Positions 27,975 to 37,573 of a stretch of DNA of 64,000 nucleotides are shown in pieces (the stretch's first letter is position 1; the number at the start of each line of letters is the position of its first letter). The stretch comes from Holacanthus passer. Taxonomy: Eukaryota; Chordata; Actinopteri; Pomacanthidae. Below the pieces are notes generated by a model. It worked only from the letters and a program-made list of their open reading frames with translations, did no database searches and was not told the DNA's origin. The stretch spans positions 496,001 to 560,000 of the forward strand of contig JAFREQ010000152.1 in assembly GCA_025331565.1 (NCBI GenBank). Reading direction: 5' to 3'. A program made the translations under genes and the position numbers.

Positions 27975-28400
27975 TAAACTGTCACGCTTGTGCAAGCAGG
28001 GTGCAGGGAAACAAGAGACGGGACCCAAATGCAGACTAGGGATTGCAGAGCTGGAGCTGTTCAAATGATTTTATTACAAAAAGGCAAAAGGCTTCAGGGA
28101 TGGCGAGGCAGGCAAAGGGTCAAAAGCAGGGAAGGCAGTCCAAACAGGCTAATCAGCAAGCAGGAGACACAAAGGCAGGAAGTGAAGTTACTGAAACAAG
28201 AGGAGGAGTGAGTATCAAAATAAAACAGGAAGCAATGACTGGATGACAAAGGAAACATAACCCAGGAGCAGGCAAGGATGTGGCATTAACACACTCAGTG
28301 GATTCGGCCAGTAAACTGTGACAGATAAGGTCCACATGTGAAGGAAGCGCTGGCACAAACCAATGAGAGACAACATTAACTAAGGCTGAGCAACACATGT
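27975..28400. repeat. Dispersed teleost repeat family D (GGGACCCAAATGCAGA type)
   Basis: The stretch begins with a GTCACGC-like end, then GGGACCCAAATGCAGA, a TTTTATT segment, and long purine-rich AGGCAAA/GGCAGG text. I recognise this order from an abundant fish repeat usually bounded by GTCACG-like ends. No second copy is in the window, so the identification rests on memory of the family. It lies about 500 bases upstream of the rtn4rl1 second coding exon, within the presumed intron. Confidence 0.5.
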
Positions 28401-28913
28401 TCCCATCTGGCACAAAATCAGAATATGAATTTGTTTGTGGAAAATTGTGACTCAGTCCCTCTGTGGTTACATTATTAGTGCATACTTTAACGTATTTTTA
28501 GGCACATTAGCAGTGTTGGATGTCAGTCGGTCGCTCGTTTGGTTGGTCAACCACTTTGCAAACAATCCAGCTGTTGAGATATTTCAGATAATCATGGTCA
28601 CAAGGTTGAAATTTGTGGTTCAGAGCGACATATTTTGACAACTATTAGATTGATTGTCACTGAATTTGCTGCAGATATCCAAGTCCCCAGAGGCATCCTC
28701 ATAAACTGTATATTTCTCCTTTTTCTGAACTAGACAAGTTGGCACTATGTCTAAATATAGAGTTAAAATGAACTCTGCACTCAATTCATTTTTCTTTTTC
28801 TTTCTTTGTGTGTGTGTGTGTGTGTGTGTGTGTGATTTATGCCTTTAATCTCCTCTTTTTCCTAACCTTCCTCTTTCTGTTCGTGTGTGTATGGGTGTGT
28901 GTGCTCACTGCAG
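28401..28913 (+). other. End of rtn4rl1 intron 1, with splice acceptor
   Basis: The last 500 bases before the second coding exon. The first part holds nothing recognisable. From 28780 the sequence turns into CTTT-rich and then GT-rich text, and ends with the acceptor CTCACTGCAG at 28904-28913. There is no in-frame ATG between 28808 and 28913, so the exon that follows needs an upstream coding exon for its start. Confidence 0.65.
28807..28834 (+). repeat. (GT)14 microsatellite upstream of the splice acceptor
   Basis: Fourteen uninterrupted GT units end 79 bases before the acceptor AG at 28912-28913. A second GT-rich cluster lies at 28882-28902. UG repeats in pre-mRNA are known binding sites for TDP-43 and CELF proteins. 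A role in splicing here is inference. Confidence 0.95.
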
Positions 28914-29365
28914 GCTGTGGGCTGGAGTTCCTGCTGGTTCTCTGTGGGCTCGAGTTTTCCTGGTCCTGCCCCCGTCACTGTATCTGCTACACTGCACCCA
29001 GCACCGTCTCCTGCCAAGCCCACAACTTCCTGTCGGTCCCTGAAGGCATTCCCCCTGACAGCGAGCGCATCTTCCTGCAGAACAATAAGATCCATCGCTT
29101 GCTCCGGGGCCACTTCAGCTCCGAGACGGTCACTCTCTGGATCTACTCCAACAACATCACGTACATCGAGCCCTCCACCTTCCACGGCTTCACGCTGCTC
29201 GAGGAGCTGGACCTGGGAGACAACCGCCACCTGCGATCCTTGGCTGAAGACACCTTTCACGGGCTGAGTCGACTCAATGCGCTACACCTGTATCGTTGTG
29301 GGCTCAGTTCGCTTCCTAACAACATCTTCCAAGGCCTCAGAAACCTGCAGTATCTCTACTTGCAG
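28914..29365 (+). CDS. rtn4rl1: rtn4rl1 second coding exon: signal peptide end, LRRNT and first leucine-rich repeats
   Basis: This exon encodes the N-terminal half of Nogo receptor-like 1 (NgR3-like), a GPI-anchored neuronal surface receptor of the RTN4R family. It enters at an AG acceptor in phase 1 (the first two bases complete a split codon) and leaves at a GT donor in phase 0. The peptide starts with a hydrophobic stretch, CGLEFLLVLCGLEF, the end of a signal peptide. Next is an LRRNT cap, CPRHCICY to C (28967-29014), then leucine-rich repeats with the family signatures LWIYSNNITYI and LEELDLGDNR. The match to RTN4RL1 is closer than to RTN4R or RTN4RL2, especially SCQAHNF and the DSER-FLQNN region. 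There is no methionine in the exon, so the start codon is in an exon not found in this window. Whether it is the a or b teleost paralogue cannot be decided. Confidence 0.93.
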
Positions 29366-29853
29366 GTACACCAGTCAGTTTTTTCTGCTTCATTTTACCA
29401 CCAAGACTCTATTAGAACTGTTACTTTTCCAAATAATAAATTTTAAGTAACACATATTTTATTTGAATTAATTTGAACACAACCCACGTAGCCTAATCCT
29501 AAACTATGCTGCAGAGTCAATGTTCTGTTCACTGGCAGTGCCTCCGCTGCCTCACTTGAGTGACAAGCTGGCAACATCATCGACAAACAACCTTACCTTT
29601 ATGCACAATTTTTCCATCAAATCCAAAATTCTTCCACACATTACTTCTCAAATGGTTTGGTGATATGATTATCTATTCAGTTCTGCTTGCCAGTTGTCTC
29701 TGTTGCAAAAATAACAACAATAGCCTAGTTTACTGAAGGCAACGGGACATGCAATAGGCTAGAAAGACCAAGGCCATTAGTATGACTTATACATAGAGTT
29801 AACGTTACACTATGTAATCTTGTGATTGTGTGCTCTCTGTTCTCTCTCCTCAG
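29366..29853 (+). other. Intron inside the rtn4rl1 leucine-rich repeat region
   Basis: A 488-base intron with a GTACAC donor right after the CAG codon at 29363-29365 and a TCTCTCTCCTCAG acceptor ending at 29853. It is phase 0 and splits the conserved LQYLYLQ/DNHL repeat exactly between two residues. Joining the exons restores a continuous leucine-rich repeat. Reading through the donor adds 27 unrelated residues and a stop at 29444-29446, so the intron is real and not coding. Confidence 0.9.
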
Positions 29854-30747
29854 GATAATCATCTGAAGTTCCTGCAGGATGACACATTCATGGACCTCCA
29901 CAACCTGAGCCACCTGTTCCTGCATGGAAACCGTCTGTGGAGCATTAACCAGAACACCTTCAGAGGCCTTCGAGCCTTGGACCGACTGCTTCTGCACCAA
30001 AACCAGATCGAGTGGGTCGACCGCCTGGCCTTCCACGACCTGAAGCGTCTCACCACCCTCTACCTGTTCAACAACTCTCTGATACAGCTGTCTGGACAGT
30101 GCCTGGACACGCTGCCCGCCTTGGAATACCTGCGCCTCAACGACAATCCCTGGTCATGTGACTGCAAGGCCCTGTCTTTATGGGAGTGGTTGAAACGTTT
30201 CCGAGGTTCGACGTCATCAGTGGGGTGCCAGGCGCCAGCAGAAATGGTTGGGAAAGACCTCAAGGAGCTGCGCAAGGAGGACTTCCCCAACTGTTCACCA
30301 ACTGTACCTAATTCTGAGTCCAGAGCCCAGACTAACAATTTATCTGGCACGGTGAATCCGTCTATGAATCGAGGCGTGGTGGTGGGCTCCGGGGGGCAGA
30401 CCCACATAGTGCACCCCTCGAGGCCCGGCCGTTCTCGGAACTGCACGAAGCCTCGTAACAGGGTGAGCAAGGGGAAGGGTGATAATGAGGTTCACCACTC
30501 AAAGGAGGTCATGGCAGACAAGGAGGATTCCTCCCCAGATTTCACAGATGGGGGGAAACATGACCACACGTCTCCAGACGGCACCGTCACACGGAGGAAG
30601 CACAAGTGCACTCCCCGGACCACTGTTCGCCCCCCTAGTGGGGTTCAGCAAGCCAACAATAGGGCAACCTTATCCCAGTCCTTACTACATGTCTATGCCC
30701 TCTTTGTGGCCTTGATAACAACAAATATTGACTACATTCTCCGTTGA
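29854..30747 (+). CDS. rtn4rl1: rtn4rl1 last coding exon: C-terminal leucine-rich repeats, LRRCT, stalk and GPI signal
   Basis: This exon encodes 297 residues and the TGA stop at 30745-30747. It continues the leucine-rich repeats (LSHLFLHGNRLW, LDRLLLHQNQIEWV, LTTLYLFNNSL), then an LRRCT cap with NPWSCDC and further cysteines, ending at FPNC (about 30148-30294). A long basic, Ser/Thr- and Pro-rich stalk follows. Near its end lies PPSGVQQA, a short block I associate with RTN4RL1. The last hydrophobic run, LLHVYALFVALITTNI, fits a GPI-attachment signal, so the product should sit on the outer plasma membrane. Candidate N-glycosylation sequons are NLS, NNS, NCS, NLS and NCT. With exon 2 and a few residues from the missing first exon, the protein is about 450 residues, close to the human 441. 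The family binds neuronal ligands and limits axon growth or synapse formation. That is family knowledge. Confidence 0.95.
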   Translation, partial: DNHLKFLQDDTFMDLHNLSHLFLHGNRLWSINQNTFRGLRALDRLLLHQNQIEWVDRLAFHDLKRLTTLYLFNNSLIQLSGQCLDTLPALEYLRLNDNPWSCDCKALSLWEWLKRFRGSTSSVGCQAPAEMVGKDLKELRKEDFPNCSPTVPNSESRAQTNNLSGTVNPSMNRGVVVGSGGQTHIVHPSRPGRSRNCTKPRNRVSKGKGDNEVHHSKEVMADKEDSSPDFTDGGKHDHTSPDGTVTRRKHKCTPRTTVRPPSGVQQANNRATLSQSLLHVYALFVALITTNIDYILR

Positions 30748-32356
30748 CCTTCAGAGTGTTTGGCAAATGCTAATCACAAAAAACACAGCCCTCAGACCCT
30801 CTCTTGCTCCTGCACTACAAGGCCTGTGTGTCTTTTATGTATGTGTGTGAGTGTGACTATATGTGTAAATGTTGTGTAGGGAGCTTTACTGTTCAGACTG
30901 AAACAGGCATCAAAGCATCAAACATCTACAAGAGAAAGACTCAGCACAAGAATGGGAGGGACTGAGAGTCAGAGAATGATAAAAGGTGAATGCAGACCAA
31001 GCTTGCACTGCCACTTATGCCAGTATGATTTCATCTTCATATGTGTCGGTGTGTTTTTTTTTTAACTTCTGTTTTTCACTCAGCTGGAGCTCAGAAAACC
31101 AAACTTTGGTGATAGCAGAGACAAAGAGGATGAGTTGACAGAGCGAAAGAGATAAAACTTGTTAACTAGTCAGCTCTGAGAGAGATAAGCCAGCTCCATC
31201 TAGCTTTAATTTTCAGTTCACAGTTGGTTACCAAGAAGGGTGTTAATTGGGGTGTTATTCATAAACCAAGAGGTAAAGTTTAAGCATGGCAATAAATTTT
31301 CAGTCAGTGTCAGACATAGGAATGTGCCATTCTCACGACAAAATGGAAACCTATAGCCACAGATATTTTAAGGCTACAAACAGAGCAGCCAGTTAGCTCA
31401 CACGCTGTATGAAGCCCTAACAAATTGTAACTATCCTCTACATAATGCAGTTGTTATCAGGTACTGTACCAACCTCTCTGCCTATTTAACAGTATTCCTC
31501 ATTGGTATTTCATTTCTACACGCAACCCGGCTTCCATCTTCATTTACATCATGTCTCTCCCTCTGTGCAACTGAATATTAAGCTGCTAATTGTTTCAAGA
31601 TGACGAGGACTGCCATGTGCTATTTTCATTTGCTTGGAAAAACAATGTGTGTCTCTGGGAGATCAAGCTGTGAATATTGAAGAGTCTGTCTATATCTTGT
31701 GTCAGATGTTGTTCATTTGATTTTTCTAAGACACAAAACGGACCTAGAGAAGGATCCCTGCTGCAGGGCCAACAGGAGCCTTAGAGGTCGAGGGTCGAAT
31801 GGGGCTTTCTCAGTTTCCCAGCGAGGTTGGGCTGAACTGATCCCTGCTCTCGGCGAGGGCGTACCTGCCTCGCTGGGAACGTGAGGAACACATTTTTTTT
31901 CTTAATCACTTAACTTCAAAAGGAATACGAGAACAAGACTCGAGAAAAAAAATGTGTGTGTGTACCTTAACTGACTCATGTGATCAGTAAAAAAGAAAAA
32001 AAAAAACATTTTGAATGGAGCATGGCAAAACAAGGATCATGCAGAGAGAATAACGCCTCTTAAATAAGTGATGTGATTGTTCATGGATGTGGGGATCCAA
32101 AACCAAGACGACCGCCTCTGAAGTGGGGATGCAGCACAATGAGGATCGACAGATGGACAATTATGGGACGTCTTGCTGTACTTCTGGAGCTTTTGTGCCT
32201 CCCTTAAGTCTACTGATAAGATGGTGTTTGTATCAATGATGTGAACTGTAACAATGGAGACAAGAGGACTTCTTGCAGTGCTGATATTAATCATTTACTG
32301 TATTACTATGAGAAAAACAATATCAGTGACATTGATGATGATAACAGGGTTTTCCG

Positions 32357-32375
32357 CTCCTCCCGTCAGGAGGAG
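32357..32375 (+). other. Perfect 7-bp hairpin in the putative rtn4rl1 3'UTR
   Basis: CTCCTCC (32357-32363) and GGAGGAG (32369-32375) are perfect reverse complements separated by a five-base loop. The stem is GC-rich within AT-rich surroundings and is followed by a T-rich segment. It could fold in the RNA. No function is known. Confidence 0.6.
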
Positions 32376-32582
32376 TCTTTCGATTTTTGATTTTCTGGTG
32401 ATTTGTTTATTTACGTATTTTTCATGTTATATTTTTAGAACCTTTTAATTTGTTAATGCACAAATCCTCACGTCCCTATTTCTCGTTCAACTGTATGCCT
32501 ACTCATCTTCTTTCTTTGCCATAATTCAATTGTTCAGTAAGTTATCATCAGAAAACAACAGTACAAAAATGTTTATAAAGAT

Positions 32583-32588
32583 ATTAAA
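32583..32588 (+). terminator. Candidate rtn4rl1 polyadenylation signal (ATTAAA)
   Basis: ATTAAA is the commonest variant of the vertebrate poly(A) signal. GT- and T-rich text begins about 35 bases downstream. It would give a 3'UTR of about 1.85 kb. The AATAAA at 31291 is an alternative. Confidence 0.35.
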
Positions 32589-32600
32589 ATCTATATCTTC

Positions 32601-33379
32601 TTATGTCTACCGTTGCCGTCTGAGTCTGTTTATTGCCGTGTTTAAGGTGCTTGTTTGGAGAAAGTAAATGGCATCCCTGATCCTCCTTTTCTTGCCTTTC
32701 TTTCCATTTAATTCATTTAAACCAGAAATTGATTCTGTCAGCAAATGTAGCTTCTTTTTTTTTTTTTTATCCATCCTGTTTCCTCCTTTGTCTTTGCACC
32801 AGTTTGCAATTTGTCTCCCCTGATCAGACCCTGCTGGCGAACGTAGCTGCTCCCTACAAACAGAACCACTCTTCCTGTACGTATCCAGGATTTATGTATA
32901 GTATACAATGTAAATCTTAACAAGCAGAATTTAAACATGAAATAACTTTCGGACTAATAGGGAAGAAAAGAAAATTCAGAGATGACATACAGACTGTGGT
33001 GTGATATATTGCAGTTCAATAAATCATTGAAAAGCACTAAGGATATTAATGAAAGTGTCACATGGAATCTGTAGATATTCCAGGCTATTATTATTATTAA
33101 TGGGCCTTTAGAACACGAATTCTATTTCCTCTTCTTTACATTCCCCTCACCGTGATAGAAATTGATCCAGAAGTAAGTGTTCCATTAAACTTTTTTTTTT
33201 TTCAAATTTTGTTAAATGATAAATGAGCACAGGAGGAGTGGTTATATGCATGGATGAGACTGCTGTGTAATTATATTTAAACTGATAGCAGGTCTGGCAT
33301 CTGGTGGTTGATGTTCATCCACTCATCACCAGCAGCTTTTACCACCCTCCCAGCTCAAACAACCACGATCATCATGTCG
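32601..33379. other. Intergenic stretch, no gene recognised
   Basis: AT-rich sequence with T runs near 32755 and 33190. No coding potential and no repeat that I can identify. Confidence 0.5.
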
Positions 33380-34144
33380 GGATGCTGTGTACAATGTAAA
33401 TAAAAACTTAATGCAATGCAAATCCTTTTCAACCTATATTCAATTGAATATGGTAAAAAGACAAGAAATGGAAGCCTATATTTAAATGATAATGTAAACT
33501 TGAAAATAAAAATATAATTCCACAATAGCATTATAATTTTGCACATATGTATGTATTTAAGTAAAAACTAACATTAAAATGCAATAGCTCAATTTGCATT
33601 TGCATTTTTACATATGTGTGGGTGTATTGACTGTATTAAAATGAAAATGGAAAAGCTGTTTGACCATTAATTTTAAAAGTCCTAACTTGCTGCACAGTGG
33701 ACAACATTCAAATGTTAATTCAAATTTGAACAACAATATAAATTGATTTTCCATTCAGGCAACTGATATTTAGATCATAATTAAAAATAAATGAAAATGA
33801 AAATGGCATTTGGCATCAAGCTGATAAATTTTTAACTTTTGTAAATAGACACACATTCTGAATTTGATGAAGTTGGGACAGGGGCATGTTTACCACTGTT
33901 ACATCAGAATCACCTGTTACCAATGAACCTGTTAACCTGCTTAATGATCCAAACAGGTGTTTTTGGATCAGTCCACAACTTTCACAGTCTTTTGTTGCTC
34001 CTGTCCCAACTTGTTTGAAACATGTTGCTGGCATCAAATTCAGAATAAGCAGATAGAAATATATTGTCTTTATACTGTTTTCAATTGAGTATATGTCAGA
34101 AAGGACTTGCAAGTTATGTTATATTTATGTTTCACACAGCATCC
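33380..34144. mobile_element. MITE-like DNA transposon with degenerate long terminal inverted repeats
   Basis: The left end GGATGCTGTGT (33380-33390) is the exact reverse complement of the right end ACACAGCATCC (34134-34144). The inverted similarity continues inward with mismatches: left ATGTAAATAAAAAC and GCAATGCAAATCC correspond to right-end ATAAATATAACAT and CTTGCAAGTCC when reverse-complemented. Further in, GAATTTGATG..AGTTGGGACAGG (about 33859-33882) pairs with the reverse complement of 34001-34050. Such ends and the TTGGGACAGG motif are typical of an abundant fish DNA-transposon family whose superfamily I do not assign. No transposase remains. The central part is occupied by an apparent later insertion. 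Confidence 0.8.
33490..33825. mobile_element. Apparent insertion nested in the 33.4-34.1 kb element
   Basis: Relative to the inverted-repeat structure of the host element, the left arm breaks off near 33490 and resumes near 33825. The intervening AT-rich sequence includes ATGAAAATGAAAATGGCATTTGG-like text (near 33790-33815) that I associate with another fish repeat. Boundaries are approximate and no target-site duplication was established. Confidence 0.4.
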
Positions 34145-35514
34145 TTAATTCTGTGGAGTTGAACTTTTACTTTTCATCTCGCTATAAGTTTGATTTTCTG
34201 CTTTACATAACTAACTCAAATCATTCTTTTATGTATGTACATAAGCTTTGGTGAGAACCCACATTCAAAATCTTGCCAGTTTTCTAGTTTTGATGTTGCT
34301 GTACACAGTTAAACTACTTCTCACCATATGAATCAAATCATCTTTTTGTTTTTGTTTTAATGGCTCCAAATGTACAGCGTTTTATGCAGATTTTTCCGGA
34401 CTCCAAGTCAATTTCATTCATAACGATCAAGTCCAAAGTCAGCTAAGGGTAATTTTCTTTTTTTCTATGTTCATGTCTGAATGAGCTGAATGAGATGTTA
34501 AATGATAAACAGGAAAAATATGATGCATCCCTGCATCCATTTGTAACTATTTGCAGGAGCTGATGGGGTGTGGATTCTCTAATAAGCTTGTTCACATGCA
34601 CACAAACATCCATCACTGTAATTTAGAGGGGGGAAAAAAGGAAACATGCATTTACTAAAGCAAAGTGCACAGAACTTCATAAATCTGAGAATAATCATGC
34701 TTATTTGCTTTCCTCGCTGCAGTAATGGAAATGGAGCGTTTTACATTTTTATGTAAACGTCATACTTTATAACTGTAGCCTAAATAAAAGGCAAGCTCTA
34801 ATTTTAGATTGTAATTGTTAAAATATTTCAAAAGACATTTGAATAAATTATGTACTCACTCTTCTCGGGTTAACTGTGTGGGAAAGCAACGTTGAATCTT
34901 TTACTCTTCATCACATGTGACATTTTTTGAACTAAATCCAGATCATAGCTGCGCAGGAAGCGATGTGTTTTAAACAGGACGGTTGGAGTGAAGCTCCATG
35001 TGCGGTCTCTTTGCTCGGGCCCTGTGACTGCAGCACCAGCAGGGAGAGTTTCCAGTGGACAGCTTTCATGTCCTGACAGTCAGGCCACCACAGTGAAGCA
35101 AGGAAAGTAAACACAATGCTCGACAGCTACTTTTACTCAGAATTAACCGCAGTTGGCAGCCCGTGCCCATTGTGATGTGACTGATTATACATAAACACGC
35201 TGTTAGAAAGCAAATGCTGGACATTAAGCTGTCTCAGAAAGCCAAGCAGACGCCGCCTTGTCTCTAGTCTTGATGCGTTGATGATATTCAAGTGTTGAAG
35301 CTTCCTCCAGCCACAGTCCAACCTGCAGACTGCTGTCAGATTATCAACCTAGGATGAATTACTCATAGATAGTTTAGATTATAGCAATGTTTTAATGTGT
35401 TAATTCATATATGGTGAAGGTTGTTTTTAGACAGTTAACTATGTGTTTGAAGTAAAAAATAATAATATTTTCTTAAAAGAGCACTTATTGACAATATTGC
35501 AATATAGGTAAGAA
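34145..35514. other. Intergenic stretch, no gene recognised
   Basis: AT-rich for the first 700 bases, more mixed from 34930. Open frames are 62 codons or less and show no known domain. Confidence 0.5.
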
Positions 35515-35742
35515 AAATCTACCTACCAGCAACTTTAAAGTGCACAAATTAGCATATATTTGGCTTGTTTTGTCCACACAAAAAATAAAAAGTAAGCAAG
35601 GGGTTATGTTCCAGTCTTTATGCGAAGATAAACTCACCATCTCCCGGCTGACGGACAGATATAAGACTGCTATTAAACTTCTTCCAAGTCTCTGCAAGAA
35701 TACCTTAAATGTACTTTCCAAAATGGCCAACTATTCCTTTAC
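35515..35742 (-). repeat. Dispersed teleost repeat family B, copy 2 (reverse orientation)
   Basis: Read on the - strand, it starts TGTAAAGGAATAGTTGGCCA, continues with a TTTTGGAAAGTACATTTA segment, a CTTGCAGAGA segment, CTTATATCTGTCC, GCATAAAGACTGGAA and ends with CTGGTAGGTAG. The beginning aligns with 8611-8700 and 39601-39690. The CTAACC/ACCTACCAGCA-CTTTAAA part matches 39905-39945 of copy 3. The family is a widespread fish repeat whose class I do not assign. Confidence 0.7.
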
Positions 35743-37550
35743 AGTGTCGGAAGGCTTCTGGTAAGTGTTGACTCCTTGTGATGTGAAAACTCCTGACAGC
35801 TGTCTGTCAACATCAGACCAAAACTAGTCACAGCATCGACTGGGAAAAGACCAAAGTTGTTCACCAATATTATGTTATTGAGCTGTTTGGAAACAATGAT
35901 ATAACAATTTTCCATCTGCCAATTTTACCTCTTGAAAATGAATTAAACTACAAGGTCAAAATTTGACATTGGGTTGTCACAATTTTAGTTAACTGTGCAA
36001 ATTCTGTGGGCTCATTAGGAATGAAACAGACAATTTACCGTGTTATGTCATCCACTTCAATCAGTTAATCATCAGTAAGCTCAGCAAGCTTTTCCAGAGC
36101 AAATGAAACAACACCTGACTTTTTGTAAACATGCTAATTACACTGATTGCTGGATTAATAAACCGGAGTAAATGCAGACAAAAACCTGAAATAAATGGCA
36201 CTTAAAACTAAAGTACCATGAAAATCCTTTCCAGTCAGAGTTATCTTGTCGGTGGAGAGTTTTACACAGAATTGTTTGATTTTCTTCCACTTTGAGGTAA
36301 ATTAGTATCTGACTCACAGATACTCTCATCTGACTTGACCCAGTTATTTGGAAAGCACATCAAAGGCGGGGACATAATTGTAATTGTCTCATTGCAGGGG
36401 AAATCTAGGAGCGATCAGCGTACAGTCAGGACCCGCTTCAGCTGGAAGATCCCCTGTGTAAAAAACAGGTAGGACACTGAGTGTATCATTAGAAGCCGGA
36501 GCCAAAATGCTGCTGCATAATTAAAAGATGGGATGAGGAGGAATAAGTCCTAAAACGTGGAATGTGGTATCATTAAGAAAATGAGAGGAGCAGAGGGAGA
36601 GAGAGCAGGAGGCTACAGTACATCAGTAATTGAGCGGTTAGAGGGAGGGGAATTGGCCGGGATTCATGAGGGAGGAAATGACACACAAAGGGAACACAAT
36701 CAGACATGTGATATCGCAGTAATGAAACGGAGAAGAACAGGAGCGAGGATAAAAGAATAAAATAAATTAAAGAGACGTGTGCTACTTAACAACACTCCGG
36801 CAGCCTTCGTATAAATATATCATGTATATAGATACAACCACAAAGCCTGTAGTACACATCACCACAACACGATCCTCTCGATATAGATCCAGCATGTGAG
36901 ATATTCATGCAGGCGAGAAGCAGCCTGTTGATTCATCCTAAGGCACGACAGCTTGTGGAAAGAATATTCTCCGACTGAAATAACCCCCCTCAACCAAAAA
37001 AAAAAAAAAGACAGCCTTTGACTATCTGTGCCTATTTCTTGGCTTTTAATTGACTCACTGTCACTTCTGTGTGGCTTTAATTAAAACCAAGCAATTAGAA
37101 AATTGAAAAGGAGATGAAGAAAGTGGGTGAGCTGAGAAGGGAGACGGCGCATTGGGGGACATGATAATTAAGAGCAGGCACACCACAAAAAATGCCACAA
37201 CACTCGCACCTATTCCCTCTCCTTCCCCGAGTCCCACTCTCCCCACTCAATCACAAAGCTAATATCACCTCTTTCTGCATAAAACCCTTTCTTATTCCGG
37301 CTCTTTTATTTTGCCTATTTATTTAGCTTAAAATCCCCCCAGAGCGGTGGTGTGCTCCAATTCTGCAAAGCAGCCAGCCTGCATACTAAACTGAGAGGAC
37401 TTGAGCAGCCCAAGGCCACATCACCACCTGCATGGATTAGAGGCTCACTAATCCTCTCATGTTTGACCTCAAGTCAGACGGAATATGCAGAAAAATTACT
37501 GAAAGTCAGCGTGGCATGTTTCTCCATAACAATACATCTAGGTTAAATGA

Positions 37551-37573
37551 TTTTTTTTTTTTTTTTTTTTTTT
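37551..37573. repeat. (T)23 homopolymer
   Basis: Twenty-three consecutive T residues are visible directly. It could be the remnant of a retroposon poly(A) tail on the - strand, but the flanking sequence shows no such element. Confidence 0.9.

Larger units (their letters stand above)
30748..32600 (+). other. Probable rtn4rl1 3'UTR
   Basis: Downstream of the rtn4rl1 stop there is no other coding sequence. The first 130 bases are GT-rich. Candidate polyadenylation signals are AATAAA at 31291-31296 and ATTAAA at 32583-32588. The second is followed by GT/T-rich text near 32620-32660, as expected for a cleavage site. A 7-bp stem hairpin (32357-32375) followed by a T-rich segment lies in the distal part. 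The extent is inference, as no transcript evidence is available. Confidence 0.4.

Noticed and set aside
28808..28913. Upstream extension of the rtn4rl1 frame starting at a GTG codon
   Set aside because: It would need a non-ATG start inside a GT microsatellite. A canonical acceptor at 28913 explains the frame better.
28862..29267. Long frames overlapping the rtn4rl1 exon: 28887-29267 (+, other frame) and 28862-29260 (-)
   Set aside because: They are shadows of the GC-rich exon. Only the frame with leucine-rich repeats and proper splice sites has family similarity.
30060..30470. 136-codon - strand frame opposite the last rtn4rl1 exon
   Set aside because: Antisense of well-supported coding sequence, without a domain of its own.
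31771..31810. GGTCGA-type motif resembling a tRNA B box
   Set aside because: No matching A box or cloverleaf could be drawn. No tRNA gene was found elsewhere in the window either.
37114..37132. ATGAAGAAAGTGG followed by GTGAGC, a phase-1 donor like that expected for rtn4rl1 exon 1
   Set aside because: It lies about 6 kb downstream of the last exon on the same strand, so it cannot be spliced to it in a normal transcript.
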